Shown: one piece after another, positions 17,749 through 26,958 of the stretch
Layout of the letters: the number at the start of each line of letters is the position of its first letter
Position numbering within the stretch: the first letter of the stretch is position 1
NCBI GenBank assembly: GCA_028692715.1
Contig: JAQUWU010000014.1
Location: forward strand, 1-64,000
Direction: 5' to 3'
Length of the DNA: 64,000 nt
Origin: Paludibacter sp.
GTDB taxonomy: Bacteria > Bacteroidota > Bacteroidia > Bacteroidales > Paludibacteraceae
The notes under the pieces: generated by a model
The model's input: the letters and a program-made list of their open reading frames with translations, nothing else
The model's database searches: none
What the model was told of the DNA's origin: nothing
Position numbers and translations under genes: made by a program

Positions 17749-18666
17749 TTAATTTTCTCTCACTAATGGAAAAGTAGAACAACGTAATAATCCTCCCATT
17801 TTTGAGATTTCATAATATGGAACCCGTTCTACTGTTAAACCCCAATTATTCTCAAGATGTTCATTTAATCTATTAAATCGACTTTCTGAAACAACCACGT
17901 CAGGAGAAATTGAAAATACATTCGTATTCATAAAATACATTTCTTCGTGATTGATTTCAAATATATTTTCTTTTCCGAAAAGCTCAAGCAAAAGTTGATA
18001 ATCTTTTTCATTCGTAAAACCATCTTTATAAATAATGGCTTTATTTTTCCCAACCGGCATAAATGTACAGTCTAAATGCAAAATTCCCTTATAAGGATCT
18101 GTATCATGTTTTTTTATTTCCAAGGGAATAAATGTTTTTTCGGGACAAATCTCTTTCAAAAAATTGAAAGCATATAAATTCGTTCGGGCAGTTTTAAACT
18201 CTGAATAATCAGGTTTTGTGTACAAACCAACAAAAACAATATCGTTGAACAGAACGACATCCCCTCCCTCTACATGCGCCTTTTCAGGTAAATTGTAAAT
18301 TTTATTATAAGAAACCTGATTGTAAATTACTTCGTAAGCCTCCTTTTCATCTTCCCTGTCGGGGATGATATTTGAATTAATAATCTTATCGTCGATGACA
18401 AAACCCACGTCCCGTGCAAACACCTGATTACAATCTTCAATAGTCCACGGACGAAAAACCTGCACATTGTGTTTTAGCAATACCTTTTCAAAAGCACTCA
18501 TTTCCTTATATATTGCTTCCTCTGCAGGATAAACTCCTTTTGAAATTGATTCAAATGATTTTGCATCAAAAGCTTTATCCAATGTAGGAACTTTACCAAT
18601 TGAACCCGGTTGTCCAAGCACAACTGCTTTTAATGAGGATGTTTCGTTATGAATATTTAATTGCAT
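17749..18666 (-). CDS. Arginine deiminase-like amidinotransferase-family hydrolase
   Basis: This 305-residue guanidino-modifying enzyme has every catalytic landmark of the arginine deiminase / DDAH / amidinotransferase fold: FARDVGFV (83-90), VEGGDVVLF (132-140), the catalytic His in LHLDCTFMP (H197) and the nucleophilic Cys close to the C-terminus (LLRCSTFP, C296). It is shorter than classical ArcA (about 400 residues). With CtlX and RocD directly downstream, the likely reaction is arginine to citrulline and ammonia. It could instead act on a methylated arginine or agmatine. It is first in the operon, with a TATCTTTG -7 box at 18682-18689. Confidence 0.8.
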   Translation of the reverse strand: MQLNIHNETSSLKAVVLGQPGSIGKVPTLDKAFDAKSFESISKGVYPAEEAIYKEMSAFEKVLLKHNVQVFRPWTIEDCNQVFARDVGFVIDDKIINSNIIPDREDEKEAYEVIYNQVSYNKIYNLPEKAHVEGGDVVLFNDIVFVGLYTKPDYSEFKTARTNLYAFNFLKEICPEKTFIPLEIKKHDTDPYKGILHLDCTFMPVGKNKAIIYKDGFTNEKDYQLLLELFGKENIFEINHEEMYFMNTNVFSISPDVVVSESRFNRLNEHLENNWGLTVERVPYYEISKMGGLLRCSTFPLVREN

Positions 18667-18681
18667 AGAATTTACTTTTCA

Positions 18682-18789
18682 CAAAGATAATAATCTGTGT
18701 CATATTTTAATACATTAAAAACAAAAAAATGTTTAATTGTTGCATAAATATTTATTTGAATTTCTATTCACTAAATGATAATTATCATT
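18682..18789 (-). promoter_or_regulatory. Promoter and candidate operators of the arginine operon
   Basis: On the minus strand TATCTTTG (18682-18689) is an exact -7 box only ~16 bp before the start codon, giving a nearly leaderless mRNA. Upstream lie TGCATAAATATTTAT (18741-18755), which resembles an ARG box, and a 16-bp perfect palindrome, AATGATAATTATCATT (18774-18789). Control by an arginine repressor is a guess from these look-alikes; the palindrome could equally be a Fur-type site. Confidence 0.4.
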
Positions 18790-18925
18790 GATGTTCTTTT
18801 TTAACACATAGGTTGTACTAGTTTTAAATAGAAAAGATATAACTAGGTCCATATAGCATTATCCCAAATATCGTAATAAGAAGTCCCTATGTTTGTAATT
18901 TGAATAAAGATGCTATAAAAAAAGT

Positions 18926-18990
18926 ATAAGTCACAAGAGTATTATATCTTTGAGTCTTCACACTTAAATTATAAAAATCAAGTGACTTAT
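18926..18990 (+). promoter_or_regulatory. IS110 transposase promoter and start-codon inverted repeat
   Basis: TATCTTTG (18945-18952) matches the -7 consensus. A 9-bp inverted repeat, ATAAGTCAC (18926-18934) and GTGACTTAT (18982-18990), brackets it, and its right arm runs into the transposase ATG. Read-through RNA from outside would hide the start codon in a stem, a common way to limit transposase expression; here this is an inference. Confidence 0.45.
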
Positions 18991-20069
18991 GCAAACGCAA
19001 AGAAAAGAATTAAATTATGAAGGACAAAATATTTATGTCGGATTAGATGTTCATTTGAAAAGTTGGAACACATCTATTTATACAGATAGCTTACATTATA
19101 AGACTTTTAATGGTCCTCCCCAACCGGAGGCTTTATTGGAATATCTTATATGTAATTTTCCCAATGGGAATTATTTTTCAGCTTACGAAGCCGGCTTCTG
19201 TGGTCTATGGGCGGGCGCATTATAAACTAGAAGAACTTGGGATTCACAACATAGTGATTAATCCGGCAGATGTTCCAACAACACAAAAAGAACAAATGCA
19301 CAAGAGTGATCCAGTGGATAGTAAAAAGATTGGCAGATCCCTTCGGGCTAACGAGCTCAAAGGAATCTACATTCCACGAGTTGAAACATTAGAAGACCGA
19401 TCATTGATTCGAGTACGTAGTACCATTGTCAAGGATATGACACGAATCAAGCAACGGATTAAGTCAATGCTTTATTTTTATGGTATTGAATTTCCCAAAG
19501 AGTTTGAGAACGGAAATGGTCATTGGTCAAAACGATTTATTAAATGGTTAAAGACGATTCAACTTCAGTACTCTACCGGAACTGATTCTCTTCAACTCTG
19601 GATAAAGGAAGCGGAACGTCAACGCGAGATATTATTGGAGGCGACAAAGAAAATTAAAGATTTATCAACTAGTGAGCGTTATTCTAAAAATATCGAATTA
19701 ATCAGAAGTGTTCCGGGTATTGGGTTGATTACCGGAATGATTTTACTAGTAGAAATAGAAGAAATTACTCGATTTGAAAATAGTGATAAATTGGCAGGAT
19801 TTATAGGTTTGATACCAACTTGTCATTCAAGTGGAGAACGTGACAACAAAGGTGAAATTACACCAAGAAGACACAATTCAATGCGTAAAACCTTGATTGA
19901 AAGTTCTTGGATAGCAGCCAGAAGAGACCCGGCACTTTGTCTTTCGTTTTCAAAATATTGTAAGAGAATGGAGCCAAACAAAGCCATAACTAGGATTGCA
20001 CGAAAATTAGTGAATAGAATATTTTTTGTTTTGATTACTCAGCAGAAATATGAATATAAAATCGTTTAA
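18989..20069 (+). pseudogene. IS110-family transposase, frameshifted
   Basis: Two overlapping frames make one IS110 transposase. The first (18989-19225) is the RuvC-like N-terminal part, starting GQNIYVGLDVHLKSWNTSIY. The second resumes at about 19210 with HYKLEELGIHNIVINPADVP and continues to the C-terminal Tnp_20 domain (SVPGIGLITGMILL, GFIGLIPTCHSSG, and a Ser/Arg-rich tail) ending at 20069. At the joint the DNA reads GGGCGGGCGC; removing one 4-bp unit restores GLWAHYKLEEL. So a 4-bp tandem duplication broke the gene. Repaired length is about 358 residues, normal for the family. IS110 elements lack standard inverted ends and use a bridge RNA. Confidence 0.88.
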
Positions 20070-20479
20070 TAAAACCTACGAAAACAATCAATATCTGAAG
20101 TGACCACTATCTATTACTTGCAGCTCGTCTGCTTATTAAGTCTGTGGCGCTTTCTCTTACTTAACTGAAACAGGGATTTGTGGCTTAGTCCACTGATAGA
20201 AGGTTGTTTTTGTAGGATTTATATTTGAATATACTTCGCTGGAGAATTGATAAAATCGGGTTTTCTTAGACCATAAAGCGATACCAGTAAAGTAAAAAAG
20301 GGACAGCAAAATGCCATCCCCTTTACATTTACTGCACAACGCAGAAAGTTTATTGCTAATAGGTTGCTCCCCAGCAGAGCCTATTTCCTCTTCAACTTTC
20401 TGATTACAAAGATAATGGATATTTTAATTCAATATTAAAAAAATATAATAATACTCTTGATATTTGGAATACAACATAG
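20070..20479. other. Non-coding flank after IS110 transposase (possible bridge-RNA region)
   Basis: About 400 bp without a gene. The first ~330 bp are less AT-rich and more structured than the surroundings, for example a GGGAC...TCCCC hairpin near 20306-20334. In part of this family (the IS1111-type) the bridge RNA is encoded after the transposase, in others before it. I cannot place the element's right end or prove an RNA. Confidence 0.3.
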
Positions 20480-20765
20480 AAGTAATTGAAAACAAATAAT
20501 GTCGTATTTTGCATGAAAATATTTAAGAATAGAACCTGTCTGCGACAGGCAGGCGCAATTTTCACTGATAGAGTGGATTTGAAAAAACGGATTTTAATTC
20601 CGATAAATCGGAATGATTTACAGATAGTTGCGTCTTAATCATCTTGCCGAAGGCAAGAAAAATCCGTTTTGTTTTATCCTTCATTTTCCGATAAATCAGC
20701 GAAAATCAGCGTTCTATTAATGTTTCTAAATGGTACATTAATTTGTTCCATTTACTTACCATGGT
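20480..20765 (+). repeat. ~285-bp nested-hairpin dispersed repeat, copy A
   Basis: This segment recurs in inverted orientation at 57689-57972 with few differences. Its core (about 20527-20722) is a stack of inverted repeats: outer AATAGAAC/GTTCTATT, then CGCAATTTTCACTGAT paired with ATCAGCGAAAATCAGCG, then AAAACGGATTTT/AAAAATCCGTTTT. Inside are local hairpins CCTGTCTGCGACAGGCAGG, TTCCGATAAATCGGAA and CTTGCCGAAGGCAAG. It encodes no plausible protein and looks like a non-autonomous mobile or structural element. Confidence 0.8.
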
Positions 20766-20927
20766 TCTACAAAAGTATCTTCAATTTTTTTTTACTATCT
20801 GCCTATCCTGACTGTGTAAGGATTGTCTATACTAAAATATCATTAAATTTTGGGACCTACTTAAAATTTGATATTGAACTTTTGTAGCTTAGAATTCGTT
20901 TCAAATTCAACTTGTTTATTTAAATTT

Positions 20928-21965
20928 ATGGTTTCAGTTGAATGTAATAGAGGATTGCCACTAAAATATGAGTCATTTTTGATTAAAAAATATGATTCAA
21001 GTGTTGTAACATGCAGATATATTGATGTTTTTCTGAAAACGATCGATATTCATCACCTGCTAATATATGAAGATCAAAAATTAACAGACATATTAATATT
21101 TGATATAAACGGAGATATAATTAATTGTTTGAATACACTGACCTTTCTAAGTGAAGATTCTGTTAATAATTTTAAAAAATATATATTTTGTCATTTCCCA
21201 AATATAAACTCAATTAATTTTCCATCTTCCTACAGTACAAAATTTTCCGAAACATCCATCCTTACACTCAGATCAGAAGATTTTATAATTGATTTACCAA
21301 ACTCTATAAATGACTATTTTAAGCAATTAGGAAGCAGCACTCGCAGCAATGTAAGAAAACACAAAAATAAATTCTCGAAAAATTTTCCACAGGCTAATTT
21401 TGTCACTAAAACTGGTTCAGAAATTGAAGAAAAAATTATTGACAAAATAATAAATTTAAATTTTAATAGAATCAAATCAAAAGGCGAAATTCCTCATGTA
21501 AATAGCAGTCATGTTGGGAATTACTACAAATTTGCTCAGCAATATGGTTGTGTCACGTATATCGAAATTGACGGAGAAATAATTGCCGGATGCATTGCAT
21601 TTATGGCACACAAAAGCATATATTCTTATTTTTTGGCACATGACAATAATTATTCAAAATATAATGCCGGACAATTATCTATGCTACATTTAATTCAGAC
21701 TTCGATAGAAAGAGGTTTTACCCAACTTCATTTATTATGGGGAGAAAGCGATTATAAAACTAGATTTTTAGCTAAACCGCGTGGAATGTATTCATTCGTT
21801 GTATATAAATTTTTCACTTTTCAATTTGTATTTAACAAAATGAAAGAGTTTTTCACTCAGCGTTTATATCGTTTTAAAAAGTCAAAGTATTCTATTCCAA
21901 TAAGAAATTTATTGAAAAGCTTAAAAAAGAAAAATCTAAAGCAAATTAGTATGCTCGAATACTAA
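20928..21965 (+). CDS. GNAT / BioF2-like acyltransferase
   Basis: The 345-residue protein resembles the CelD/BioF2-type acetyltransferase domain (Acetyltransf_6), two linked GNAT folds. Typical features are LGSSTRSNVRKHKNKFSK (about 153-170), an EIDGEIIAGCIAFM strand pair, YFLAHDNNYSKYNAGQLSMLHLIQ where acyl-CoA binds, and the conserved WGESDYKTRF near the end. Such enzymes often modify polysaccharides, lipids or antibiotics, so the substrate is unknown. A TTG at 20868 would extend it by 20 residues; ATG 20928 is chosen. It starts ~160 bp after repeat copy A. Confidence 0.75.
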   Translation: MVSVECNRGLPLKYESFLIKKYDSSVVTCRYIDVFLKTIDIHHLLIYEDQKLTDILIFDINGDIINCLNTLTFLSEDSVNNFKKYIFCHFPNINSINFPSSYSTKFSETSILTLRSEDFIIDLPNSINDYFKQLGSSTRSNVRKHKNKFSKNFPQANFVTKTGSEIEEKIIDKIINLNFNRIKSKGEIPHVNSSHVGNYYKFAQQYGCVTYIEIDGEIIAGCIAFMAHKSIYSYFLAHDNNYSKYNAGQLSMLHLIQTSIERGFTQLHLLWGESDYKTRFLAKPRGMYSFVVYKFFTFQFVFNKMKEFFTQRLYRFKKSKYSIPIRNLLKSLKKKNLKQISMLEY

Positions 21966-22076
21966 CTCTTAAATGTGGAATAAGAACTAAATATATTTTT
22001 TTTCTTGATGTATAATAATACGTTAAAATTAGGTATTTTAACACAAAATTATGCTATTTTTTAAAACAAACAATCT

Positions 22077-22084
22077 ATATTTGG
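22077..22084 (+). promoter_or_regulatory. Promoter -7 box of the surface-protein/esterase pair
   Basis: TATATTTG matches TAnnTTTG exactly, 37 bp before the ATG at 22121. No clear -33 TTTG is seen. Confidence 0.45.
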
Positions 22085-22120
22085 AGTTCAGTTATTTGAT
22101 ATTTAAATAGTTGACCGACA

Positions 22121-22849
22121 ATGAAAAATAAACTTTTTGTAATGTTGTTTGTGGCTCCACTCCTAGCTTTTTCGCAAGAATCAGGAGATACTTTGATGCT
22201 AAACAGCACAATTCAAAGCCATATCTTTTACGATTATAATCAGCAATTTATCTTTAAAAATCAACTGTCCACACCTTCGCTGTTAAACATGAATTCTTTC
22301 TACAAAGAAAAAATGTTTGAACAACTTTTACAACTTAAATCATTAAAAATTCCAACCTTCAGCATTAACCCGAAACCAATTTATAATCCAACCGATAATT
22401 TATATAATACATTTAACATCAACGATAATAGTTGGATTAGCACTTCACGAATATTGACTAATTATTATGGTTTAGGAGGCATTAATGCTGTTTCTGCCAG
22501 TTACAATTTAAAAATTGGAGAATCCGTAATTCTTTCAGGCGGAATTTATGGGGCTAAATACAATATATACAACGACTTTAATAATAGCTTGGGAGTGAAT
22601 GGGAATTTTAAATATGTTCTTTCAGACCGGATAAGCCTAAATATTTTTGGTCAATATTCTGGAAGACCGAATTACAACATGATTCCACTTATGTCTCCAT
22701 TGTATCCGCAAAGTAATTACGGAGGTTCGTTTGAGTTCAAAGTAAACGACAAGTGGGGAATCATAACGGGAGCAAAACGCGAATTTGATGTATTGTCCAG
22801 AAAATGGATTACTGAGCCTTTTATTATGCCGATTTTTTACAAACATTAA
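22121..22849 (+). CDS. Secreted beta-rich protein, probable outer-membrane barrel
   Basis: The 242-residue product has a signal peptide (about 1-18, cleaved after AFS), then a polar region, then from about residue 115 alternating beta strands rich in Tyr, Asn and Gly (YYGLGGINAVSASYNLKIG, VILSGGIYGAKYN, YGGSFEFKVNDKWGIITGAK). That pattern fits a small outer-membrane barrel or surface protein. No named family is recognised. The following esterase gene begins 25 bp downstream, so the two may be co-transcribed. Confidence 0.65.
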   Translation: MKNKLFVMLFVAPLLAFSQESGDTLMLNSTIQSHIFYDYNQQFIFKNQLSTPSLLNMNSFYKEKMFEQLLQLKSLKIPTFSINPKPIYNPTDNLYNTFNINDNSWISTSRILTNYYGLGGINAVSASYNLKIGESVILSGGIYGAKYNIYNDFNNSLGVNGNFKYVLSDRISLNIFGQYSGRPNYNMIPLMSPLYPQSNYGGSFEFKVNDKWGIITGAKREFDVLSRKWITEPFIMPIFYKH

Positions 22850-22873
22850 TTTCATCTTTATTAATTTAAATTT

Positions 22874-23701
22874 ATGAAAAAATCAATTTTACCTTTATTA
22901 TTAACCTTTCTGTCGCTAAGTACTTTTGCACAAGAAACAAAATACAACACGCTGCAAAATATTCATTATTATTCTGATCTTATCAATCAATCGGATAATT
23001 ATATAAACGACCGCTGTGTTTTGGATGTATACTACCCAAAAAACAGTAAGAATTTTTCTACAGTGGTGTGGTTTCATGGTGGTGGATTAACAGGAGGAAA
23101 CAAAGAAATTCCAGAGGCTTTAAAAAATAAAGGTATTTGTGTAATTGGAGTTAATTATAGATTATATCCTAAAGTAAAAGCTCCTGTTTATATTGAAGAT
23201 GCTGCTGCAGCAGTAAGTTGGGTGTTTAAGAATATTAGTGATTTTGGAGGTGATTCGACAATGATTTTTGTTTCAGGTCACTCAGCAGGTGGTTATTTGA
23301 CGTTAATGGTAGGTTTGGACAAATCGTGGTTAAATAAAAATGGAGTTGATGCAAACCGAATTGCTGGATTAATACCATTTAGCGGTCAAACTATTACGCA
23401 TTTCACAGTTCGTGAGGAAAGAGGCATTCAGGGGACACAACCAATAGTTGATTCATTAGCGCCATTGTTTCATGTTCGTCCAGATGCTCCGCCTTTGTTA
23501 TTAATTACCGGTGACAGAAAACTTGAAATGTTGGGTCGATATGAGGAAAATGCCTATTTAATGCGAATGATGAAAGTTTGTGGTCATAAAGATACCAGAC
23601 TTTTAGAAATGCAAGGATACGATCATGGAATGACTGAACCAGCATTTCCTTTATTATTGAAAGAAATTAAGAGGGTAAAAGATTTAAAAACAATAAAATA
23701 A
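22874..23701 (+). CDS. Secreted alpha/beta-hydrolase (HSL-type esterase)
   Basis: The 275-residue protein has a signal peptide (about 1-20) and a complete esterase core. Seen: the oxyanion-hole HGGG at 68-71, nucleophile S137 in GHSAGG, likely acid D214 in LITGDRK, and H251 in YDHGM. HGGG plus GHSAGG places it with hormone-sensitive-lipase-like or carboxylesterase family members, including acetylxylan-type enzymes. It is predicted to hydrolyse small esters in the periplasm or outside the cell. The specific substrate is not shown. Confidence 0.85.
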   Translation: MKKSILPLLLTFLSLSTFAQETKYNTLQNIHYYSDLINQSDNYINDRCVLDVYYPKNSKNFSTVVWFHGGGLTGGNKEIPEALKNKGICVIGVNYRLYPKVKAPVYIEDAAAAVSWVFKNISDFGGDSTMIFVSGHSAGGYLTLMVGLDKSWLNKNGVDANRIAGLIPFSGQTITHFTVREERGIQGTQPIVDSLAPLFHVRPDAPPLLLITGDRKLEMLGRYEENAYLMRMMKVCGHKDTRLLEMQGYDHGMTEPAFPLLLKEIKRVKDLKTIK

Positions 23702-23705
23702 GCTG

Positions 23706-24073
23706 ACTTATAACGTAGATATTGCCAAAAGAATTCGGGAACGCTTCGCCGATTTACCCAACGTAGAAGAAAAAAAACGATGGGTAAATTGACATTTATG
23801 TATAATGACAAAATGTGTGTTGGCGTTTTTAAAAATGAATTAATGTGCTGTACATCCCCATAAACACATGATTTGCTGGTCGTAAAACGTGGTTGCCGTA
23901 CAATGGATTTTACAAAACGACCTATGACCAGTTCTATTTTGATAGAAGAATCCGCTATGCAAATGCAAACCGAATTTGATTTATGGACTAATCTGGCAAT
24001 AGAATTCATAGTAAAGCAAAATATTCGAAAAAAAAGAAATAATGCTTTAGAAATTAACCTTTTCCCAAAATAA
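23706..24073 (+). pseudogene. Decayed TfoX N-terminal-domain gene
   Basis: Pieces of a TfoX_N family protein can be read across two frames: NVDIAKRIRERFADLPNVEEKK first, then after a frameshift GKLTFMYNDKMCVGVFKNELMC, a TAA stop, and LVVKRGCRTMDFTKRP with EESAMQMQTEFDLWTNLAIEF to 24073. The start codon also appears lost. The intact family is small (about 110 residues) and related to the N-terminal half of the Sxy/TfoX competence regulator. It follows the esterase gene by a few bases. Confidence 0.85.
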
Positions 24074-24090
24074 AGAGTTTTTTTAATTAT

Positions 24091-24131
24091 AAAAAAACAG
24101 CATACAAATTTCTCTGAATGCTGTTTTTTTT
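24091..24131. terminator. Bidirectional terminator between tfoX remnant and hcp
   Basis: The stem AAAAAAACAGCAT / ATGCTGTTTTTTT has a 14-base loop with T runs on either strand, so it ends the leftward hcp operon and any rightward transcript. Confidence 0.85.
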
Positions 24132-24151
24132 AGGGTTAATTATGTAAGGAC

Positions 24152-25819
24152 TTACGCAACTTCCATTTCCGGTAAAAACAATTTCATATCTTCGTCTACG
24201 CTACCAATTGGTGCAATTCCGAAGTTATTTACCAATACATTAGCTACATTTGGAGATAGAAAAGCTGGCAATGTTGGGCCTAAATGGATATTTTTTACAC
24301 CTAAATGAAGCAAAGCCAATAAAACAATCACTGCTTTTTGTTCGTACCATGCTATGTTGTAAGCAATTGGCAATTCATTAATATCATTTAACTCGAATAC
24401 TTCTTTCAATTTTAATGCTATCATTACTAATGAGAAGCTATCATTACATTGTCCGGCATCGAGTACACGAGGAATTCCACCAATATCACCCAACGGTAAT
24501 TTATTATAACGATATTTTGCACATCCAGCTGTCAGAATCACCGTGTCAGTTGGGAGTTTTTCTGCAAATTCAGTGTAATAATTACGGTCTTTCATACGTC
24601 CATCACAACCTGCCATCACAAAGAATTTACGGATAGCACCTGTTTTTACAGCATCAACCACCTTGTTGGCCAATGCAAAAACCTGTTCGTGTGCAAATCC
24701 ACCTATTATTTCACCGGTTTCTATTTCTGTAGGGGCAGCAAATGTTTTAGCATGAGCAATCATTGCCGAGAAATCTTTCGGCTGTCCATCAGTACGGTCG
24801 GCAATATGTTTGAATTCTGGGAAACCTGATGCACCTGTTGTATAAACACGATCGACATAAGTTGCACTTTTACGTGGAGGAACAATACAATTTGTTGTAA
24901 ATAGGACAACACCGTTAAAAGTTTCGAAATCTGCAACCTGACTCCACCAGGCACCGCCATAGTTTCCTACAAAATGACTGTATTTTTTGAAAGCAGGATA
25001 GTAATGAGCTGGTAACATCTCGCTGTGTGTATAAACGTCAACGCCCGTTCCTTCAGTTTGTTTCAATAATTCTTCCATATCTTTCAAATCATGACCGCTT
25101 ATCAAAATTCCCGGATTATTACGGACGCCTAAATTAACTTTTGTTATTTCAGGATTTCCATAAGAAGTGGTATTAGCTTTATCAAGCAATGCCATTACAG
25201 TAACACCTGCTTTACCGGTTTCTAATACTAATGCTGTTAATTCATCTGCTGAAAGTGAATCATCAGTTGTTGCCACCAACGCTTTTTGAACAAAGGCATG
25301 AACCGAATTATCATCGTAGCCCAAATTATTTGCATGTTCTAAATAAGCTGCAATTCCTTTTAATCCATAAATCACCAGTTCGCGTAAAGATCGAACATCT
25401 TCGTTTTCGGTGGCAAGAACACCAACTAAAGCGGCTTTTTCTTCCATTTCGGCAACGGTTAGAGCTGTCCATGTAAGAATATCAAGATTCTCGTCGGAAA
25501 TGGCAATTCCATTTTCCAATACACTCTTTTTTAATGTACTACGCAATTTAAAGCCATTGCGAATAGCGTCAATGAATCTTTTATCATCAAAGTTCGCATT
25601 AGTAATAGTCATAAATAAACCATCATATACAAATCTATTCGCTTCAGCATTTTCAATATTTTTTTCGCGCAATAGCGTAGTATAATATGAAATCCCTTTT
25701 AATTGGTAAATAATTAAATCTTGTAAAGCCGACACTTCGGGCGTTTTTCCACAAACTCCTTTAATCTCGCAACCTGTACCTTTTGCTGCCTCCTGGCATT
25801 GAAAACAAAACATGTCCAT
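24152..25819 (-). CDS. hcp: Hybrid cluster protein (hydroxylamine / NO reductase)
   Basis: This 555-residue Hcp contains a [4Fe-4S] cluster and the hybrid Fe-S-O cluster. The N-terminal cysteines C5, C8, C17 and C23 (CX2CX8CX5C) have the spacing of the Desulfovibrio-type protein. Hybrid-cluster ligands are visible as [42 protein letters not shown] and GQCNDSFS. Hcp reduces NO to N2O and hydroxylamine to ammonia, protecting anaerobes from nitrosative stress. It is last in an operon after a cupin and a ferredoxin gene, opposite a Crp/Fnr regulator gene. Confidence 0.97.
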   Translation of the reverse strand: MDMFCFQCQEAAKGTGCEIKGVCGKTPEVSALQDLIIYQLKGISYYTTLLREKNIENAEANRFVYDGLFMTITNANFDDKRFIDAIRNGFKLRSTLKKSVLENGIAISDENLDILTWTALTVAEMEEKAALVGVLATENEDVRSLRELVIYGLKGIAAYLEHANNLGYDDNSVHAFVQKALVATTDDSLSADELTALVLETGKAGVTVMALLDKANTTSYGNPEITKVNLGVRNNPGILISGHDLKDMEELLKQTEGTGVDVYTHSEMLPAHYYPAFKKYSHFVGNYGGAWWSQVADFETFNGVVLFTTNCIVPPRKSATYVDRVYTTGASGFPEFKHIADRTDGQPKDFSAMIAHAKTFAAPTEIETGEIIGGFAHEQVFALANKVVDAVKTGAIRKFFVMAGCDGRMKDRNYYTEFAEKLPTDTVILTAGCAKYRYNKLPLGDIGGIPRVLDAGQCNDSFSLVMIALKLKEVFELNDINELPIAYNIAWYEQKAVIVLLALLHLGVKNIHLGPTLPAFLSPNVANVLVNNFGIAPIGSVDEDMKLFLPEMEVA

Positions 25820-25839
25820 AATTTTTATTGATTTTTTAA

Positions 25840-25936
25840 CCCCTAACCCCTAAAGGGGAAAAAAAGTTGTTAGTATAATTGATAATTAAAAATTTATTTT
25901 AAAAACGCAAATAAAAAAAATTCCTCTTTAGGGGGT
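25840..25936. repeat. 97-bp palindromic element, copy 2
   Basis: The left arm CCCCTAACCCCTAAAGGGG (25840-25858) and a weaker right arm CCTCTTTAGGGGGT (25923-25936) lie between hcp and the ferredoxin gene. Size and position match the copies at 14003 and 26857; the interior is AT-rich and divergent. Confidence 0.7.
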
Positions 25937-25942
25937 AGAGAT

Positions 25943-26848
25943 TTACACCCATTCCTCTTTAAGTATTTCACCTTTAATGCCTACCACAATGAGTTTTACA
26001 GGAACTTTTCTGCCGGCTTCGGCTATAGCTTTTTGAGCCAATCTGAGCATTCCACCACAACATGGCACTTCCATAACGACCACCGTGAGTGTGTTAATTT
26101 GCGAATTGAGGATCATGCTCTTTAATTTATCTAAATATACATCCTGATTTGTATCTAATTTTGGACAAGCAATTGCCAATGATTTACCGGTAAGAAGTCT
26201 GTCATGAAAATCGGCAATACTATAAGCCACACAATCGGCCGCAAAAACCACATCAGCATTTTTAAAATAGGCTGCTTCAGGATTTAATAAATGCAATTGC
26301 ACAGGCCATTGACGCAGTTGTGACGTTGCAGGAGCAGCTTGCTCTTGAGTATTTACCATTTTGAAAGAAGGAGTTGCAGCAGGAGAAAAACTCATTTCAC
26401 GACTTCCGGGACAACCGCCACCTGAATGATTGTGTTGTAATGGAGCAACTGCCGGTTTTGTAGCGCAACTGGCACCACTATGGTTATGAACTTGTGCAAA
26501 ATCAACATTTATTCCTTTATTTTTTAAATAACCTACAGCTTGTTTCAAATAATCAGTTTCACCGTGATCTTTCAAATGTTTCAAGTGAGCAATTATTGTT
26601 TTCTCACCTTTTGGAATTATACGTTCGAGAGTTGCAATTTCGTCATAAGGTTCAGCTTCACGCTCCTCCAGGGTTATTGCTCCTACCGGACAATCGCCAA
26701 TACAAGCACCAAGTCCGTCGCAAAATAACTCACTGACCATACGTGCTTTGCCATCTATCATCTGAAGTGCTCCTTCATGACAACCTGTTACACAAGCTTC
26801 GCAACCATTACAAAGTTCTTCGTCTATTTTTATTATTGTTCGTTTCAT
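25943..26848 (-). CDS. Hcp-associated ferredoxin-domain protein
   Basis: The 301-residue protein starts with two ferredoxin-like cluster motifs. C13, C16, C19 and C23 form a standard site. The second (C43, C49, C53) has Leu at the usual second Cys position, so its cluster must be non-standard or use another ligand. A linker carries two His/Cys motifs, HNHSGASC and HNHSGGGCPGS (about 120-150), that may bind metal. The C-terminal half (about 180-300) has CXXXXG-like PCCGGM. It probably passes electrons to Hcp, given the operon position directly before hcp. Confidence 0.85.
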   Translation of the reverse strand: MKRTIIKIDEELCNGCEACVTGCHEGALQMIDGKARMVSELFCDGLGACIGDCPVGAITLEEREAEPYDEIATLERIIPKGEKTIIAHLKHLKDHGETDYLKQAVGYLKNKGINVDFAQVHNHSGASCATKPAVAPLQHNHSGGGCPGSREMSFSPAATPSFKMVNTQEQAAPATSQLRQWPVQLHLLNPEAAYFKNADVVFAADCVAYSIADFHDRLLTGKSLAIACPKLDTNQDVYLDKLKSMILNSQINTLTVVVMEVPCCGGMLRLAQKAIAEAGRKVPVKLIVVGIKGEILKEEWV

Positions 26849-26856
26849 ATTATTTA

Positions 26857-26954
26857 CCCCTAACCCCTAAAGGGGAACTTAGTTAGCAATGTTTTTACAT
26901 TTATTATAATTTTTGATTCTTAACTCTTAAAGTCCCCTTTAGGGGATTTAGGGG
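26857..26954. repeat. 98-bp palindromic element, copy 3
   Basis: The left arm CCCCTAACCCCTAAAGGGG (26857-26875) and right arm CCCCTTTAGGGGATTTAGGGG (26934-26954) fill the gap between the ferredoxin and cupin genes. Both copies 2 and 3 lie within one operon. Confidence 0.75.
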
Positions 26955-26958
26955 TAAA

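Noticed and set aside
18989..20069. Programmed frameshift in the IS110 transposase
   Set aside because: The joint is a 4-bp duplication, not a slippery heptamer, and IS110 transposases are normally single-frame.
20669..20887. Plus-strand frame overlapping repeat copy A
   Set aside because: Starts inside the repeat and ends inside the acyltransferase upstream region; no protein-like features.
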